From: Amycolatopsis sp. DSM 110486
Lineage (GTDB): Bacteria > Actinomycetota > Actinomycetes > Mycobacteriales > Pseudonocardiaceae
Direction: 5' to 3'
DNA length: 64,000 nt
Assembly: GCF_019468465.1 (NCBI RefSeq)
Contig: NZ_CP080519.1
Span: 10,716,501 to 10,780,500 of the forward strand
Shown: one piece after another, positions 40,839-48,878 of the stretch
How positions within the stretch are numbered: position 1 is the stretch's first letter
How the letters are laid out: every line of letters starts with the position of its first letter
Program-made: the position numbers and the translations under genes
Notes under the pieces: model-generated
Told to the model about the DNA's origin: nothing
Seen by the model: the letters and a program-made list of their open reading frames with translations, nothing else
Database searches by the model: none

Positions 40839-41675
40839 TCAGGCCGACAGCACGCCCGAGGTCAGCGCGGCCAGCAGCGCGACCCCCACCACGAGCCGGT
40901 AGATCACGAACGCCGTGAACGTGTGCGCCGCGACGAACTTCAGCAGCCACGCGATCGTGGCGTAGGCCACGACGAACGACACGACCGTCCCGACCACGAG
41001 CGGCAGCACGTCCAGGCCGCCGCCGAGCGCGTCCTTCAGCTCGTAGAGCCCGGCGCCGGTCAGCGCCGGGATCGACAGGAAAAACGACAACCGCGTGGCC
41101 GCGACCCGGTCCAGGCCCCGCAGCAGACCGGTCGAGATCGTCGCGCCGGAACGGGAAAACCCGGGGAACAGCAGCGCGAGGATCTGCGACGAGCCGACCA
41201 GCATCGCGTCGGCGAACGTGGACTCGGCCTCACCGCGTTTGCCCGTCCCGAACCGGTCCGCCGCCCACATGATCCCGCTGCCCGCGATGAGCGAGATCGC
41301 GACGACCCACAACGACGCGAGCGGCCCCTTCACCAGCGACTGGAACAGCAGGCCGGCGACGACGATCGGGATCGTGGCGAGGATGACCCACCAGGCGAAC
41401 TTGTAGTCGTGCTCCTGGCGCGCCCGCGAGTTGACCAGCCCGCGACCCCACGCGGCGGCGAACCGCACGATGTCGCGGAAGAAATACACCAGCACCGCGG
41501 CGATGGCACCGACCTGGATCACTGCGGTGAACCCGACCACGGACTGCTCGTCGACGGGGATGCCGAGCAGTCCTTCGGCGATCTTGAGGTGGCCCGTGGA
41601 GGACACGGGCAGGAATTCGGTCAGGCCTTCCACGATCCCGAGGATCACGGACTGGCCGAGGTCGATCGCGCTCAC
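40839..41675 (-). CDS. uppP: Undecaprenyl-diphosphatase UppP (BacA)
   Basis: The 278-residue membrane enzyme dephosphorylates undecaprenyl pyrophosphate so that the lipid carrier of cell-wall synthesis can be reused; extra copies give bacitracin resistance. Both signature regions are present: the first with Glu16 and Glu20 (GIVEGLTEFLPVSSTGHL) and the second with the PGxSRSGAT loop (LFPGFSRSGATISTG). About eight hydrophobic segments fit the family. It starts 31 bp after the dedA stop on the same strand, so both are probably expressed from the BlaI-like operator region at 42.4 kb. Confidence 0.93.
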   Translation of the reverse strand: MSAIDLGQSVILGIVEGLTEFLPVSSTGHLKIAEGLLGIPVDEQSVVGFTAVIQVGAIAAVLVYFFRDIVRFAAAWGRGLVNSRARQEHDYKFAWWVILATIPIVVAGLLFQSLVKGPLASLWVVAISLIAGSGIMWAADRFGTGKRGEAESTFADAMLVGSSQILALLFPGFSRSGATISTGLLRGLDRVAATRLSFFLSIPALTGAGLYELKDALGGGLDVLPLVVGTVVSFVVAYATIAWLLKFVAAHTFTAFVIYRLVVGVALLAALTSGVLSA

Positions 41676-41706
41676 TTCGTTTTTCCTTTGTCGTGCGACG
41701 AGAACA

Positions 41707-42333
41707 TCAGGACCCGGCGTCGCGGCGCTGCTTGCGGCTCCGGAGAACCTCGAGCGCCAGCGGGATCAGCGAAACGATCACCACGAGCGCGATGATCGGC
41801 AGCAGGTACTGGTCGATCCCTGGGACGCTCGCCCCGAGAAGATACCCGGCGACCGTGACCCCGACCGACCACAACAGCCCGCCCAGGACCTGCCACAGCG
41901 TGAACGTCCGCGCGGGCACGTCGAGAACGCCCGCGAGCGGGTTCAGCACAGTCCGCACGACCGGGATGAACCGGGCCAGGACGATCGCCTTCGCATGGCC
42001 GTAACGCGTGAACAACTCCTCGGCCCGGCTCATCCCCCGATGCAGATGCGCGTTGCCCGTCCGCGCCAGCAACGCCCGGCCCCCGCGCCGGCCCAGCACG
42101 AACCCGGTCTGCGCCCCCAGCAGCGCACCGGCGACCGCGGCCACCAGCACCAGCGGCAAAGACAGGTGGACGGTCGCCGTGGCGCTGGTGGTGCAGAACA
42201 GCCCCGCGGTGAACAGCAACGAGTCACCGGGCAGGAAGAACCCGACCAGCAAACCGGTTTCGGCGAACAGCGCGAGGAACACCCCCGCTGCGCCGAGGCT
42301 CGAGAGCCACGACGTCGCGCTCAACGGATTCAT
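41707..42333 (-). CDS. DedA-family membrane protein (undecaprenyl-phosphate flippase candidate)
   Basis: The 208-residue DedA protein has the family blocks FLALFAETGLLVGFFLPGDSL (E-T-G and F-x-P-G-D motifs), GRRGGRALLARTGNAHLHRG, RFIPVVRTVLNPLAGVLDVP with the essential Arg pair, and a C-terminal helix pair. DedA members have been linked to returning undecaprenyl phosphate across the membrane, to envelope integrity and to peptide resistance. Pairing with uppP in one operon fits a joint role in lipid-carrier recycling. The start at 42333 lies about 35 bases from two BlaI-like operators. Confidence 0.9.
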   Translation of the reverse strand: MNPLSATSWLSSLGAAGVFLALFAETGLLVGFFLPGDSLLFTAGLFCTTSATATVHLSLPLVLVAAVAGALLGAQTGFVLGRRGGRALLARTGNAHLHRGMSRAEELFTRYGHAKAIVLARFIPVVRTVLNPLAGVLDVPARTFTLWQVLGGLLWSVGVTVAGYLLGASVPGIDQYLLPIIALVVIVSLIPLALEVLRSRKQRRDAGS

Positions 42334-42367
42334 GCAGCAGACCGCCTTCCCCGGAAGCCCAGATCTT

Positions 42368-42400
42368 CGACAACGATGTAGTATTTCTACACCACTGTCG
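42368..42400. promoter_or_regulatory. Double BlaI-like operator ahead of dedA-uppP
   Basis: CGACA-ACGA-TGTAG (42368-42381), five bases, then CTACA-CCAC-TGTCG (42387-42400). The same 5-4-5 dyads and the same 19-bp centre-to-centre spacing occur at 36.9 kb. The position fits repression of the leftward dedA-uppP operon. Confidence 0.85.
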
Positions 42401-42481
42401 TTTTAACGGCGATCAGCCCCACCCCGGAGAGAGGCTCGTGCGTCACCCGGCCTGCGCGCCCAGCTGCGGCCGCTGAGGCGC

Positions 42482-43972
42482 TCAGTCGAGATGGCTGAGT
42501 CCCGGCCACAGCTGCGCCCAGGTGCCATGGGGTTGGCGGCACAGGTAGATCGCCGCGTGGTTCGTGGTTTCTTCGTTCGCGACGCCGCCGGGGGTGGTGA
42601 TGGGCGCGATCTCGCGGACGTCGGACCAGAAGCGGCGCAGGTAGTCCGGGCCCCACTCCCCCACGCACAGCACGGTGTCCGGGGTGCCTGCGGGCGAGCC
42701 CCACAGGAGGTAACCGTTGTGGGCGCTGGAAACCGGCAGCTGCAGGCCCGCGTCGGGGCCGAGGAGGGTCAGGGCGCCGGCTTCGCCGTAGTTGCTGGTG
42801 AAAACGCTGGAGCCGGGCGGCAGGGTGTCGGCCACGGCCGTGACCTGGCGAACGACATCGGGCCAGCCGTAAGTCTCCACCAGCTGCGGGTTGACCGAGG
42901 CGAACACGCGTTCCGCACTCACCGGCAACACGGGCAGTCCGATCAGCACCGCGAACACCCCCGAGAGCACGATCGCGATCCGCCATCGCCGTGGGGTGAC
43001 CGCGTACCGGGTTTCGGCCCACACCCCACCCGCGGCGAACAGGCCGATCAAGGCCGGCGCCGCGTAGTAGCTCTTGCCGCCGCCCGCGGTGAAGACGACC
43101 ACGGCGGTCACCGCGACGACGAGCACCCACCGGTGATCACGGTTCCCGGCCAGCCACCGCACCCCGAAGATCCACAGGGCGATCAGCGGCGGGCCGGCGA
43201 GCACCAGCAGCAGCAGCGGCACGTTCGGCAGCGCCCCGAGCGGCCCGCCCTGCTCGGCCGAGAGCACGCCGGCCATGCGGAACTGCGCCCAGCTGTGCTG
43301 CGCGTTCCACACCACGTTGGGCGCGACCAGCACCGCGGCCAGCGCACCGGCCAGCCACGGCCCGGGTGTCCGCAGCACAGTGCGCCGGAACAGGGCCAAC
43401 CCCACGACAACACCGAGCAGCAGCACTCCGACGGTGTACTTGTTCTCCAGCCCGATCCCGGTCACCGCGCCGGCCAGGAGCCACGCGCGGACGGTGCCCG
43501 ACCGCAGCGCCCTCGCCACCGCGACGAACACCGCGGCCCAGGCCAGCTGGTCCGTGACCGTCGTGCCGAACAACATCGAGCCGGCGACGAACACGGGACA
43601 CGCCGCGATCGCCGCGGCCGTGATGGTCTGAGCACGAGAGCGGCCGCCGAACTCCGCCGCGAGCTTGGCGGCCAGCAGGACACAGCCCAGCTGCGCGGCG
43701 ATCGCGAGCAGCCGCAGGGGCAGGACACCACCCGGCAGGTCGGCGGCCAGCCGCGCCAGCAACGGCGTCAGCGGCGGTTGGTCGGGGTAGCCCCAAGCGA
43801 GGTGCCGGCCGGAGACCACGTAGTAGAACTCGTCGCGGTGCCAGCCGAAGCGCGCCGCCACCGCCAGGTGCACGACTCCGGCCACGGCGACCACCGCCAG
43901 TACCGGGCGCCACGCCAGCCGCTCGGCTCGGGCGACCGGCCTGTCGGTTTCGATCTTTCCCGTGTCATGCAT
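42482..43972 (-). CDS. Glycosyltransferase family 39 (ArnT/PMT-like membrane protein)
   Basis: The 496-residue integral membrane protein has about ten transmembrane helices and the GT-C signature in the first outer loop, ARFGWHRDEFYYVVSGRHLA with the acidic D-E pair, followed by WGYPDQPPLTPLLAR. The C-terminal soluble part has VFTSNYGEAGAL. Enzymes of this group take sugars from polyprenyl-phosphate donors and transfer them to lipids, glycans or proteins outside the membrane. It lies next to the dedA-uppP unit on the same strand, upstream in the direction of transcription from neither operator, so its regulation is separate. Substrate is unknown. Confidence 0.87.
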   Translation of the reverse strand: MHDTGKIETDRPVARAERLAWRPVLAVVAVAGVVHLAVAARFGWHRDEFYYVVSGRHLAWGYPDQPPLTPLLARLAADLPGGVLPLRLLAIAAQLGCVLLAAKLAAEFGGRSRAQTITAAAIAACPVFVAGSMLFGTTVTDQLAWAAVFVAVARALRSGTVRAWLLAGAVTGIGLENKYTVGVLLLGVVVGLALFRRTVLRTPGPWLAGALAAVLVAPNVVWNAQHSWAQFRMAGVLSAEQGGPLGALPNVPLLLLVLAGPPLIALWIFGVRWLAGNRDHRWVLVVAVTAVVVFTAGGGKSYYAAPALIGLFAAGGVWAETRYAVTPRRWRIAIVLSGVFAVLIGLPVLPVSAERVFASVNPQLVETYGWPDVVRQVTAVADTLPPGSSVFTSNYGEAGALTLLGPDAGLQLPVSSAHNGYLLWGSPAGTPDTVLCVGEWGPDYLRRFWSDVREIAPITTPGGVANEETTNHAAIYLCRQPHGTWAQLWPGLSHLD

Positions 43973-44085
43973 GGCTTCTCGCCTTCCGGTCAGGACGGGG
44001 ACGGGGCACGAACACTGCAGGCATGGACGGCCGGTCTGTCCCTCGCGGACTTTCGCTTGTCGCGAAGGACATCTCGACCTTCACG

Positions 44086-44784
44086 TCAGGACGAGGGACG
44101 GGGTACGAACGCGGCCAGCACCAGATGGCGGACCGTGGCCCGGCAGGCGTCGTCGTCGAGGCGGGCGGAGTCGGGGTCGCCGAGGCGGTGCCAGGCGAAC
44201 CACGCGATGGTCTCGACGATGAAGCGCGCCGCGGCCGGCACGTCGGGGACGGCGCCCAGCGCGCCGGAGCGGATCCGCCGGGTGAGGTAGTCGGCGAGGG
44301 TGTCGAGCATGCCGCGGCGCCGCTGCACGAAGTAGTACTGCGCGAGCTCGGGCAGGTCGGCCGCGCATCGTTCGACGAGGGCGAGCAGGTGGCGGTTGCG
44401 TTCGATGAAGCCGTAGAGCTCGTCGACGATCGCGCCGAGCTCGTCGGCAACGGGTCGCTGCCTCCGGCCGGCGGACGCGGCCAGCGCGGGGAGGCCGCTG
44501 TCGTCGGCGGCCCAGCCGTCGATCAGCGCCACGATCTCCTCCGGCGTCGGCGTGGGCACCGGAGTGGCCAGCGTGTCCACCGCGTCCGGCCGGATCAGGC
44601 GCAGCAAAGCCAGGTACAGCAACGCTTCCTTGCTCTTGGCATAGGTGTAGACCGCGCCGTGGCTCAGCCCGAGGGCCGCGGATACGTCGGACACGCCGGC
44701 CGCCTGGTAGCCCTTGGCCATGAACACCCGGGCCGCAGCCTCGGCGATCTCCCCCACCGGCCGCGCCGGCACTCTCCCTCGCAC
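44086..44784 (-). CDS. TetR-family regulator
   Basis: The 232-residue protein has a TetR helix-turn-helix (about 8-58: EIAEAAARVFMAKGYQAAGV, then SAALGLSHGAVYTYAKSKEA) and a C-terminal ligand domain with RNRHLLALVERCAADLPELA. The start is the ATG (as GTG-free) at 44784. It is divergent from the SDR gene at 44864, and a 21-bp palindrome lies between them, so it most likely represses itself and the SDR. The ligand is unknown. Confidence 0.88.
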   Translation of the reverse strand: MRGRVPARPVGEIAEAAARVFMAKGYQAAGVSDVSAALGLSHGAVYTYAKSKEALLYLALLRLIRPDAVDTLATPVPTPTPEEIVALIDGWAADDSGLPALAASAGRRQRPVADELGAIVDELYGFIERNRHLLALVERCAADLPELAQYYFVQRRRGMLDTLADYLTRRIRSGALGAVPDVPAAARFIVETIAWFAWHRLGDPDSARLDDDACRATVRHLVLAAFVPRPSS

Positions 44785-44798
44785 GGGCCCAGTATTGA

Positions 44799-44819
44799 TT
44801 GACTGACCGAGTCAGTCAA
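44799..44819. promoter_or_regulatory. TetR operator, perfect 9-3-9 palindrome
   Basis: TTGACTGAC-CGA-GTCAGTCAA is a perfect inverted repeat in the 79-bp gap between the divergent tetR and SDR genes, 15 bases ahead of the tetR start. TTGACT could also act as a -35 element. Confidence 0.88.
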
Positions 44820-44863
44820 CAGTCGGCGCATTACAAGGGGGCGAGAACGAAGGGAGCCGTCAC

Positions 44864-45592
44864 GTGACGACGAAGAGCCCGGTGGCGCTGGTGACCGGCG
44901 CGGCCGGGGGCATCGGCGCCGCCGTGTGCCGCGCGCTGGCCAGGCAGGGGCACCGCGTCGTGGTGCACGATTTCGGCAAACCCGAGGCGGGCGACGCGCT
45001 CGTCGCGGAGCTTCCGGACGCCGTGTACGTGGACGGCGACATCTCTGACCCCGGGGTGGCGCCGAAGCTGGTGGCCGCTGCCGTCGAGCGGTGGGGCCGG
45101 CTCGACGTGGTCGTGAACAACGCCGGCATCGCGCGGCAGATCCCGCACCGGGACCTCGACGCCGTGCCGGACGAATGGTGGGACCAGGTCCTCGGCGTCA
45201 ACCTGCTCGGTCCCTGGCACCTTTCGCGCGCCGCGGCGCCCGCGTTGCGAGCGACGCGCGGCGCGATCGTCAACGTGGCGTCGGTGGCCGGGCTCACCGT
45301 GAGCGGCAGTTCGATCCCGTACGCGGTCAGCAAAGCCGGGCTGATCCACCTGACCAAGCTGCTCGCGGTCGCGCTGGCGCCCGAGATCCGCGTCAACGCG
45401 ATCGCCCCCGGCTACATCGACACCCCGCTCACCCACGACTGGACGGACCTGCGCGACACCGTCGGCGAGCGGGCGCCACTGAGCCGACTGGGCGCGCCCG
45501 AAGACGCGGCGGCCGCCGTGCTGAGCCTGCTGAACAGCCCGTACACGACCGGCGCCGTGCTGACCGTCGACGGTGGCCTGAACTTGATCTGA
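44864..45592 (+). CDS. Short-chain dehydrogenase/reductase (FabG-like)
   Basis: The 242-residue classical SDR has TGAAGGIG near residue 12, DISDPG for adenine binding, NNAG in VVVNNAGIARQ, the catalytic Ser in VNVASVAGL and YAVSK. It ends with the usual FabG-type VLTVDGGLNLI. An Asp after the second strand (VVHDFGK) suggests NAD rather than NADP. GTG at 44864 has GAAGGGAG upstream. It is likely controlled by the divergent TetR protein. Its stop is four bases from the stop of the convergent nitroreductase gene. The substrate is unknown. Confidence 0.88.
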   Translation: MTTKSPVALVTGAAGGIGAAVCRALARQGHRVVVHDFGKPEAGDALVAELPDAVYVDGDISDPGVAPKLVAAAVERWGRLDVVVNNAGIARQIPHRDLDAVPDEWWDQVLGVNLLGPWHLSRAAAPALRATRGAIVNVASVAGLTVSGSSIPYAVSKAGLIHLTKLLAVALAPEIRVNAIAPGYIDTPLTHDWTDLRDTVGERAPLSRLGAPEDAAAAVLSLLNSPYTTGAVLTVDGGLNLI

Positions 45593-45596
45593 CGGC

Positions 45597-46202
45597 TCAG
45601 CTCTGCCAGGTGATCAGCTGGTCCAGCGACAGCTTCTGACGCTTTCCCGCACTGCCGCTCGGCGGCGCGCCCGGGTCTTCGGCCGAGTAGCCGAGCGTCA
45701 GGACGCCCGTCAGCGACACGTCTTCGGGGAAGCCGGTGAGGGCGTGGACCGCCTCGAACTGGGCCCGCTCGCCGGGGCCGAAGAAGCCCGTGGCGAGGCC
45801 CTCGTCGGTGGCGGCGAGCTGCAGCAGCGACAGCAGCGCGCCGCTGTCGAACCACCAGTACGGGACGGTCCACTCCCCTTCCGCGCCGTCGTCGTCGGTT
45901 TTGTCGGCTTCCTGGTAGCGCTCGTGGTAGGACGCCTCCCGGATCCCGACCGCGATGTGCACGGGCGCCTCGGAGATCCACGCCGGGAGGCCGAGGTCGA
46001 GGTACGGCTTCTCGGCGATCTCGGCGATGCGGGCGCGGACGTCGGGCGCCGTGATCACCGCGAGCCGGTGCCCCTGGCTGAAACCCGCACTCGGCGCGCG
46101 GCGGACCACCCGCACCACGCGGCGCAGGACGTCTTCGGGCACGGGTTCGGGCCGGTAGGCCCGGACCATCCGGCGGTGGCGCAGAACCTCGGAGAACTCC
46201 AT
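45597..46202 (-). CDS. Nitroreductase-family protein
   Basis: The 201-residue FMN-dependent reductase begins MEFSEVLRHRRMVRAYRPEP, the typical nitroreductase entry, with SAGFSQGHRLAVI for FMN binding and a C-terminal SLTGVLTLGYSAED. The internal segment WWFDSGALLSLLQLAATDEGL, then ATGFFGPGER, is the second FMN-binding block. The family reduces nitro groups, quinones or acts in unusual reactions such as cofactor breakdown; the physiological substrate is not known. The ATG at 46202 is chosen; upstream extension lacks conservation. Confidence 0.87.
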   Translation of the reverse strand: MEFSEVLRHRRMVRAYRPEPVPEDVLRRVVRVVRRAPSAGFSQGHRLAVITAPDVRARIAEIAEKPYLDLGLPAWISEAPVHIAVGIREASYHERYQEADKTDDDGAEGEWTVPYWWFDSGALLSLLQLAATDEGLATGFFGPGERAQFEAVHALTGFPEDVSLTGVLTLGYSAEDPGAPPSGSAGKRQKLSLDQLITWQS

Positions 46203-46645
46203 GTGATCAGCATGGCGCAAGATCCACCACGCCCGCCTGCGTTCCGCCGAACCGAGACACCCGAGCGCATCGGAGTCGAAAACTAGTGCCGATTGGCGAA
46301 CTGTGTGCGAAGTGGGAAAGTTTTCTCCGAGACCGGTTCCGCGTCGAACAGGCAACTCGTCGAGCAGATTTCGTTGGGGCAAAGCCAAGATCTACTCACC
46401 AACTGGCCACCATCTGACATGACACATTGTTGCCCCGCCACTACGCGCGTTGATGATCTGTGTCGCTTCCCACGGAGTCTGTACACATGTCGTTGCTTGT
46501 TCTTAACCTTCTCGTGCTTTCGCGGTGACCTGCGATCCACCCCCGAGGATCAGCGGCCGGAAGCCACCGCGAGACTCCGGCAGACGTGGCCCTCCCCTGG
46601 CCGCGGAGCCGGGTGCGCGGTGTGAAAACGAAGGAGCCCACCCCC
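46203..46645. other. Long, AT-richer leader region upstream of the Rpf gene
   Basis: About 440 bases hold no recognisable gene. The part from 46290 to 46510 is clearly less GC-rich than its surroundings. GGGGCAA at 46374 and TTGCCCC at 46431 form a perfect inverted pair 50 bases apart. Rpf genes of many actinobacteria have long regulated leaders, including c-di-AMP (ydaO) riboswitches, but I could not align the ydaO consensus here. Confidence 0.5.
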
Positions 46646-47380
46646 GTGGGGCGACACAGCAAACCCAGCCACACCAAAACCGTCCTGAAACGCACCGGCG
46701 CGACCGCGGCTCTCGCGAGCGCCGCGCTCGGCGGCATCGGCCTCGTCAGCGCCGGCACGGCCAACGCCTTCCCCGGGCAGGCCGGACTGGTCAAGTGCGA
46801 GAGCTCCGGCAACCCGACCGCGGTCAACAACACCGCGGCCGGCCAGCGCGCCGGACGCCCGGCCGGTCTGTTCCAGATCGTGACCGGAACCTGGCTCGCC
46901 AACGGTGGCGGCCAGTTCGCCCCGACCGCGGACAAGGCCTCCCCCGCCCAGCAGCAGGTCGTCGCGGACCGGATCTACGCCAGGTCGGGTTCGGCGCCGT
47001 GGGAGTGCAGCACCGGCTCCGGCCCGGCCGGCTTCGGCTCGTTCTCGGGCCAGCTGAGCACCGGGTCCGCCGACAGTGGCGCCGCCACCGGCCGCAGCAA
47101 GGCCAAGGCGGCCAAGCCCCAGGCGAAGACCCAGCTCAAGGCCAAGGCGAAGCCGCAGGTCAAGCAGCAGGCGAAACCGCAGGTCAAGAGCACGCCCGCG
47201 GCCGGCGCGACGCGGTCGAACCCCAACGGCGACTACACCGTCGTCGCGGGCGACACCCTGTCGGGCATCGCCGCGCGCACCGGCATCGCCGGTGGCTGGC
47301 AGCACCTGCAGCAGCTGAACTCGGCGTACGTCCCCGATGCCGACCTGATCCTGGTCGGGCAGAAGATCGCCACGAAGTGA
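46646..47380 (+). CDS. Secreted Rpf-like transglycosylase with LysM domain
   Basis: The 244-residue exported protein has a signal peptide (about 1-40, ending AGTANA), a resuscitation-promoting-factor domain (about 42-115), a Lys/Gln/Pro-rich linker with KAKA and KPQVK repeats, and a C-terminal LysM domain (about 195-244: YTVVAGDTLSGIAARTGIAG, then LILVGQKI). The Rpf domain has the catalytic Glu in LVKCESSGNPTAVNN and the block GRPAGLFQIVTGTW. Such enzymes cut glycan strands of peptidoglycan during growth or revival from dormancy; LysM tethers it to the wall. GTG 46646 is chosen for the GAAGGAG site nine bases upstream; GTG 46622 is an alternative. Confidence 0.88.
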   Translation: MGRHSKPSHTKTVLKRTGATAALASAALGGIGLVSAGTANAFPGQAGLVKCESSGNPTAVNNTAAGQRAGRPAGLFQIVTGTWLANGGGQFAPTADKASPAQQQVVADRIYARSGSAPWECSTGSGPAGFGSFSGQLSTGSADSGAATGRSKAKAAKPQAKTQLKAKAKPQVKQQAKPQVKSTPAAGATRSNPNGDYTVVAGDTLSGIAARTGIAGGWQHLQQLNSAYVPDADLILVGQKIATK

Positions 47381-47383
47381 CCC

Positions 47384-47431
47384 CCGTCCGCGTCCGCGCC
47401 GCTTTCCCCCGGGCGCCGCGGACGCGGACGG
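47384..47431 (+). terminator. Terminator of the Rpf gene
   Basis: CCGTCCGCGTCCGCG and CGCGGACGCGGACGG form a perfect 15-bp stem around an 18-nt loop, beginning four bases after the stop codon. It lacks a T-tract. Confidence 0.8.
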
Positions 47432-47586
47432 CGAGCCACCGCGGGTCCCCCGCCGCGGGTGCGCTCGGGCACCTTCGGCGAGTTCGCGGCGGAAGGCGCG
47501 CGGGGTAAGCGGGCTCTCGTTGTGGGAACACCGGCCCGCCTACCCCGCTCGTCCCCGCCGGCACGCACCAGTCGTCGCCTTTACTC

Positions 47587-47607
47587 ACCAAACAGACGTC
47601 AGGTAGT
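47587..47607 (+). promoter_or_regulatory. Tentative TetR-regulon site upstream of the acyl-CoA dehydrogenase gene
   Basis: ACCAAAC...GTAGT here shares its left half with the ACCAAACGACCG sites at 48.8 and 50.5 kb, but the right half is offset by about three bases. It lies about 35 bases ahead of the GTG start at 47640. Confidence 0.35.
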
Positions 47608-47639
47608 TTCGCCCCAGCCGACAGAAGCGGGGTGGGGCG

Positions 47640-48788
47640 GTGCAGCGCGCGGTGTACGACGCCGAACACGAGGCGTACCGGGACAGCGTCCGGCGGTTCG
47701 TGGCGACCGAGGTGGTTCCGCACCGTGAACGCTGGGAAGCCGCCGGCCGCGTCGACCGCGAGCTGTTCCGCGCCGCCGGGAAAGTCGGGCTGCTCGGCAT
47801 CTCCGCACCCGAGGAGCACGGCGGAGGCGGCAGTGCGGACTTCCGCTTCAACGCCATCCTCAACGAGGAACTGGCCGCCGCGGACGTGTTGGGCGCGGGG
47901 CTCGGGTTGTCGCTGCAGGCGGACATCGCGTTGCCCTACCTCGTGGACCACTGCGCGGCGGACCAGGCCGCCCGCTGGCTGCCCGGCGTGGTCGCCGGCG
48001 AGACCATCCTCGCGCTGGCGATGACCGAACCCGGCGCGGGTTCCGACGTCGCGGCGATCACCACGCGAGCCGTGCGCGACGGCGAGCACTACGTCGTCAA
48101 CGGCACCAAGACCTTCATCACCAACGCCCTCAACGCCGACCTCGTCATCACCGCGGTGAAAACCGACCCCGCGGCGGGCCGCAAGGGCATCTCGCTGCTG
48201 GTCGTCGAGGCCGACCGCGCGGGGTTCCGCCGCGGCGCGAAGCTGGCCAAGGTCGGGCAGCACGCCGCCGACACCGCCGAGCTGTTCTTCGACGACGTCC
48301 GCGTGCCGGCGGCCAACCTCCTCGGAGACGAGGGCCGCGGCTTTTACCTGATGATGAACCACCTCAGCCAGGAGCGCCTCGCCGTCGCCGTGCAGGCCAC
48401 CGCGCAGGCGCGCCGGGCCTACGAGCTGTGCGTGGAGTACGCGAAGAGCCGCGAGGCGTTCGGCAGCCCCATCGGTTCGTTCCAGCACAACCGGTTCGTG
48501 CTGGCCGAGATGAAAACCGAGACCGAGATCGCGCAGTCCTACGTCGACCGGCTGCTGCTCGCCCACAGCCGCGGCGAGCTGGACGCCGTCGAGGCGGCGC
48601 AGGCGAAGTGGTGGACCACCGAGCTGTGCCAGCGGGTCGTCGACCGCGGGGTGCAGCTACACGGCGGCTACGGCTACATGGCCGAGTACCCCATCGCCCG
48701 GGCCTGGACCGACAGCCGGATCCAGACCATCTACGCGGGCACCACCGAAGTCATGAAAGAGATCATCGGCCGCTCGCTGGGCTTTTGA
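47640..48788 (+). CDS. Acyl-CoA dehydrogenase
   Basis: The 382-residue FAD enzyme oxidises an acyl-CoA to the 2-enoyl-CoA. It has the full family layout: N-terminal helices, LALAMTEPGAGSDVAAITT (FAD/substrate block), FITNALNADLVITAVKTDP, the ELFFDDVRVPAANLLG block, SREAFGSPIGSFQHNRFVLA, and the C-terminal GVQLHGGYGYMAEYPIARAW with ARAWTDSRIQTIYAGTTEVM. The catalytic base of the short/medium-chain type would be the Glu in IYAGTTEVMKE. The GTG at 47640 follows a G-rich ribosome-site region. A possible TetR-regulon site lies upstream, placing it in the same regulon as the genes that follow. Confidence 0.92.
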   Translation: MQRAVYDAEHEAYRDSVRRFVATEVVPHRERWEAAGRVDRELFRAAGKVGLLGISAPEEHGGGGSADFRFNAILNEELAAADVLGAGLGLSLQADIALPYLVDHCAADQAARWLPGVVAGETILALAMTEPGAGSDVAAITTRAVRDGEHYVVNGTKTFITNALNADLVITAVKTDPAAGRKGISLLVVEADRAGFRRGAKLAKVGQHAADTAELFFDDVRVPAANLLGDEGRGFYLMMNHLSQERLAVAVQATAQARRAYELCVEYAKSREAFGSPIGSFQHNRFVLAEMKTETEIAQSYVDRLLLAHSRGELDAVEAAQAKWWTTELCQRVVDRGVQLHGGYGYMAEYPIARAWTDSRIQTIYAGTTEVMKEIIGRSLGF

Positions 48789-48845
48789 CCCGAGCGGGCG
48801 CCGCGTCCGTCTTGGATGTGGCCCGGGCCACTGCTAAGCTCGGCC

Positions 48846-48861
48846 ACCAAACGACCGGTAG
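48846..48861. promoter_or_regulatory. TetR-regulon site upstream of the alpha/beta hydrolase gene
   Basis: ACCAAACGACCGGTAG shares an identical 12-mer (ACCAAACGACCG) with the site in front of the TetR gene at 50.5 kb. It ends 17 bases before the ATG at 48879. Confidence 0.65.
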
Positions 48862-48878
48862 ATTCGAGTGAGGCAACG

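Noticed and set aside
46203..46645. c-di-AMP (ydaO) riboswitch upstream of the Rpf gene
   Set aside because: Expected from other actinobacteria, but the conserved GGGGGA...CCAGGT and terminal AACCCGACAGCTAACC-type blocks could not be found.
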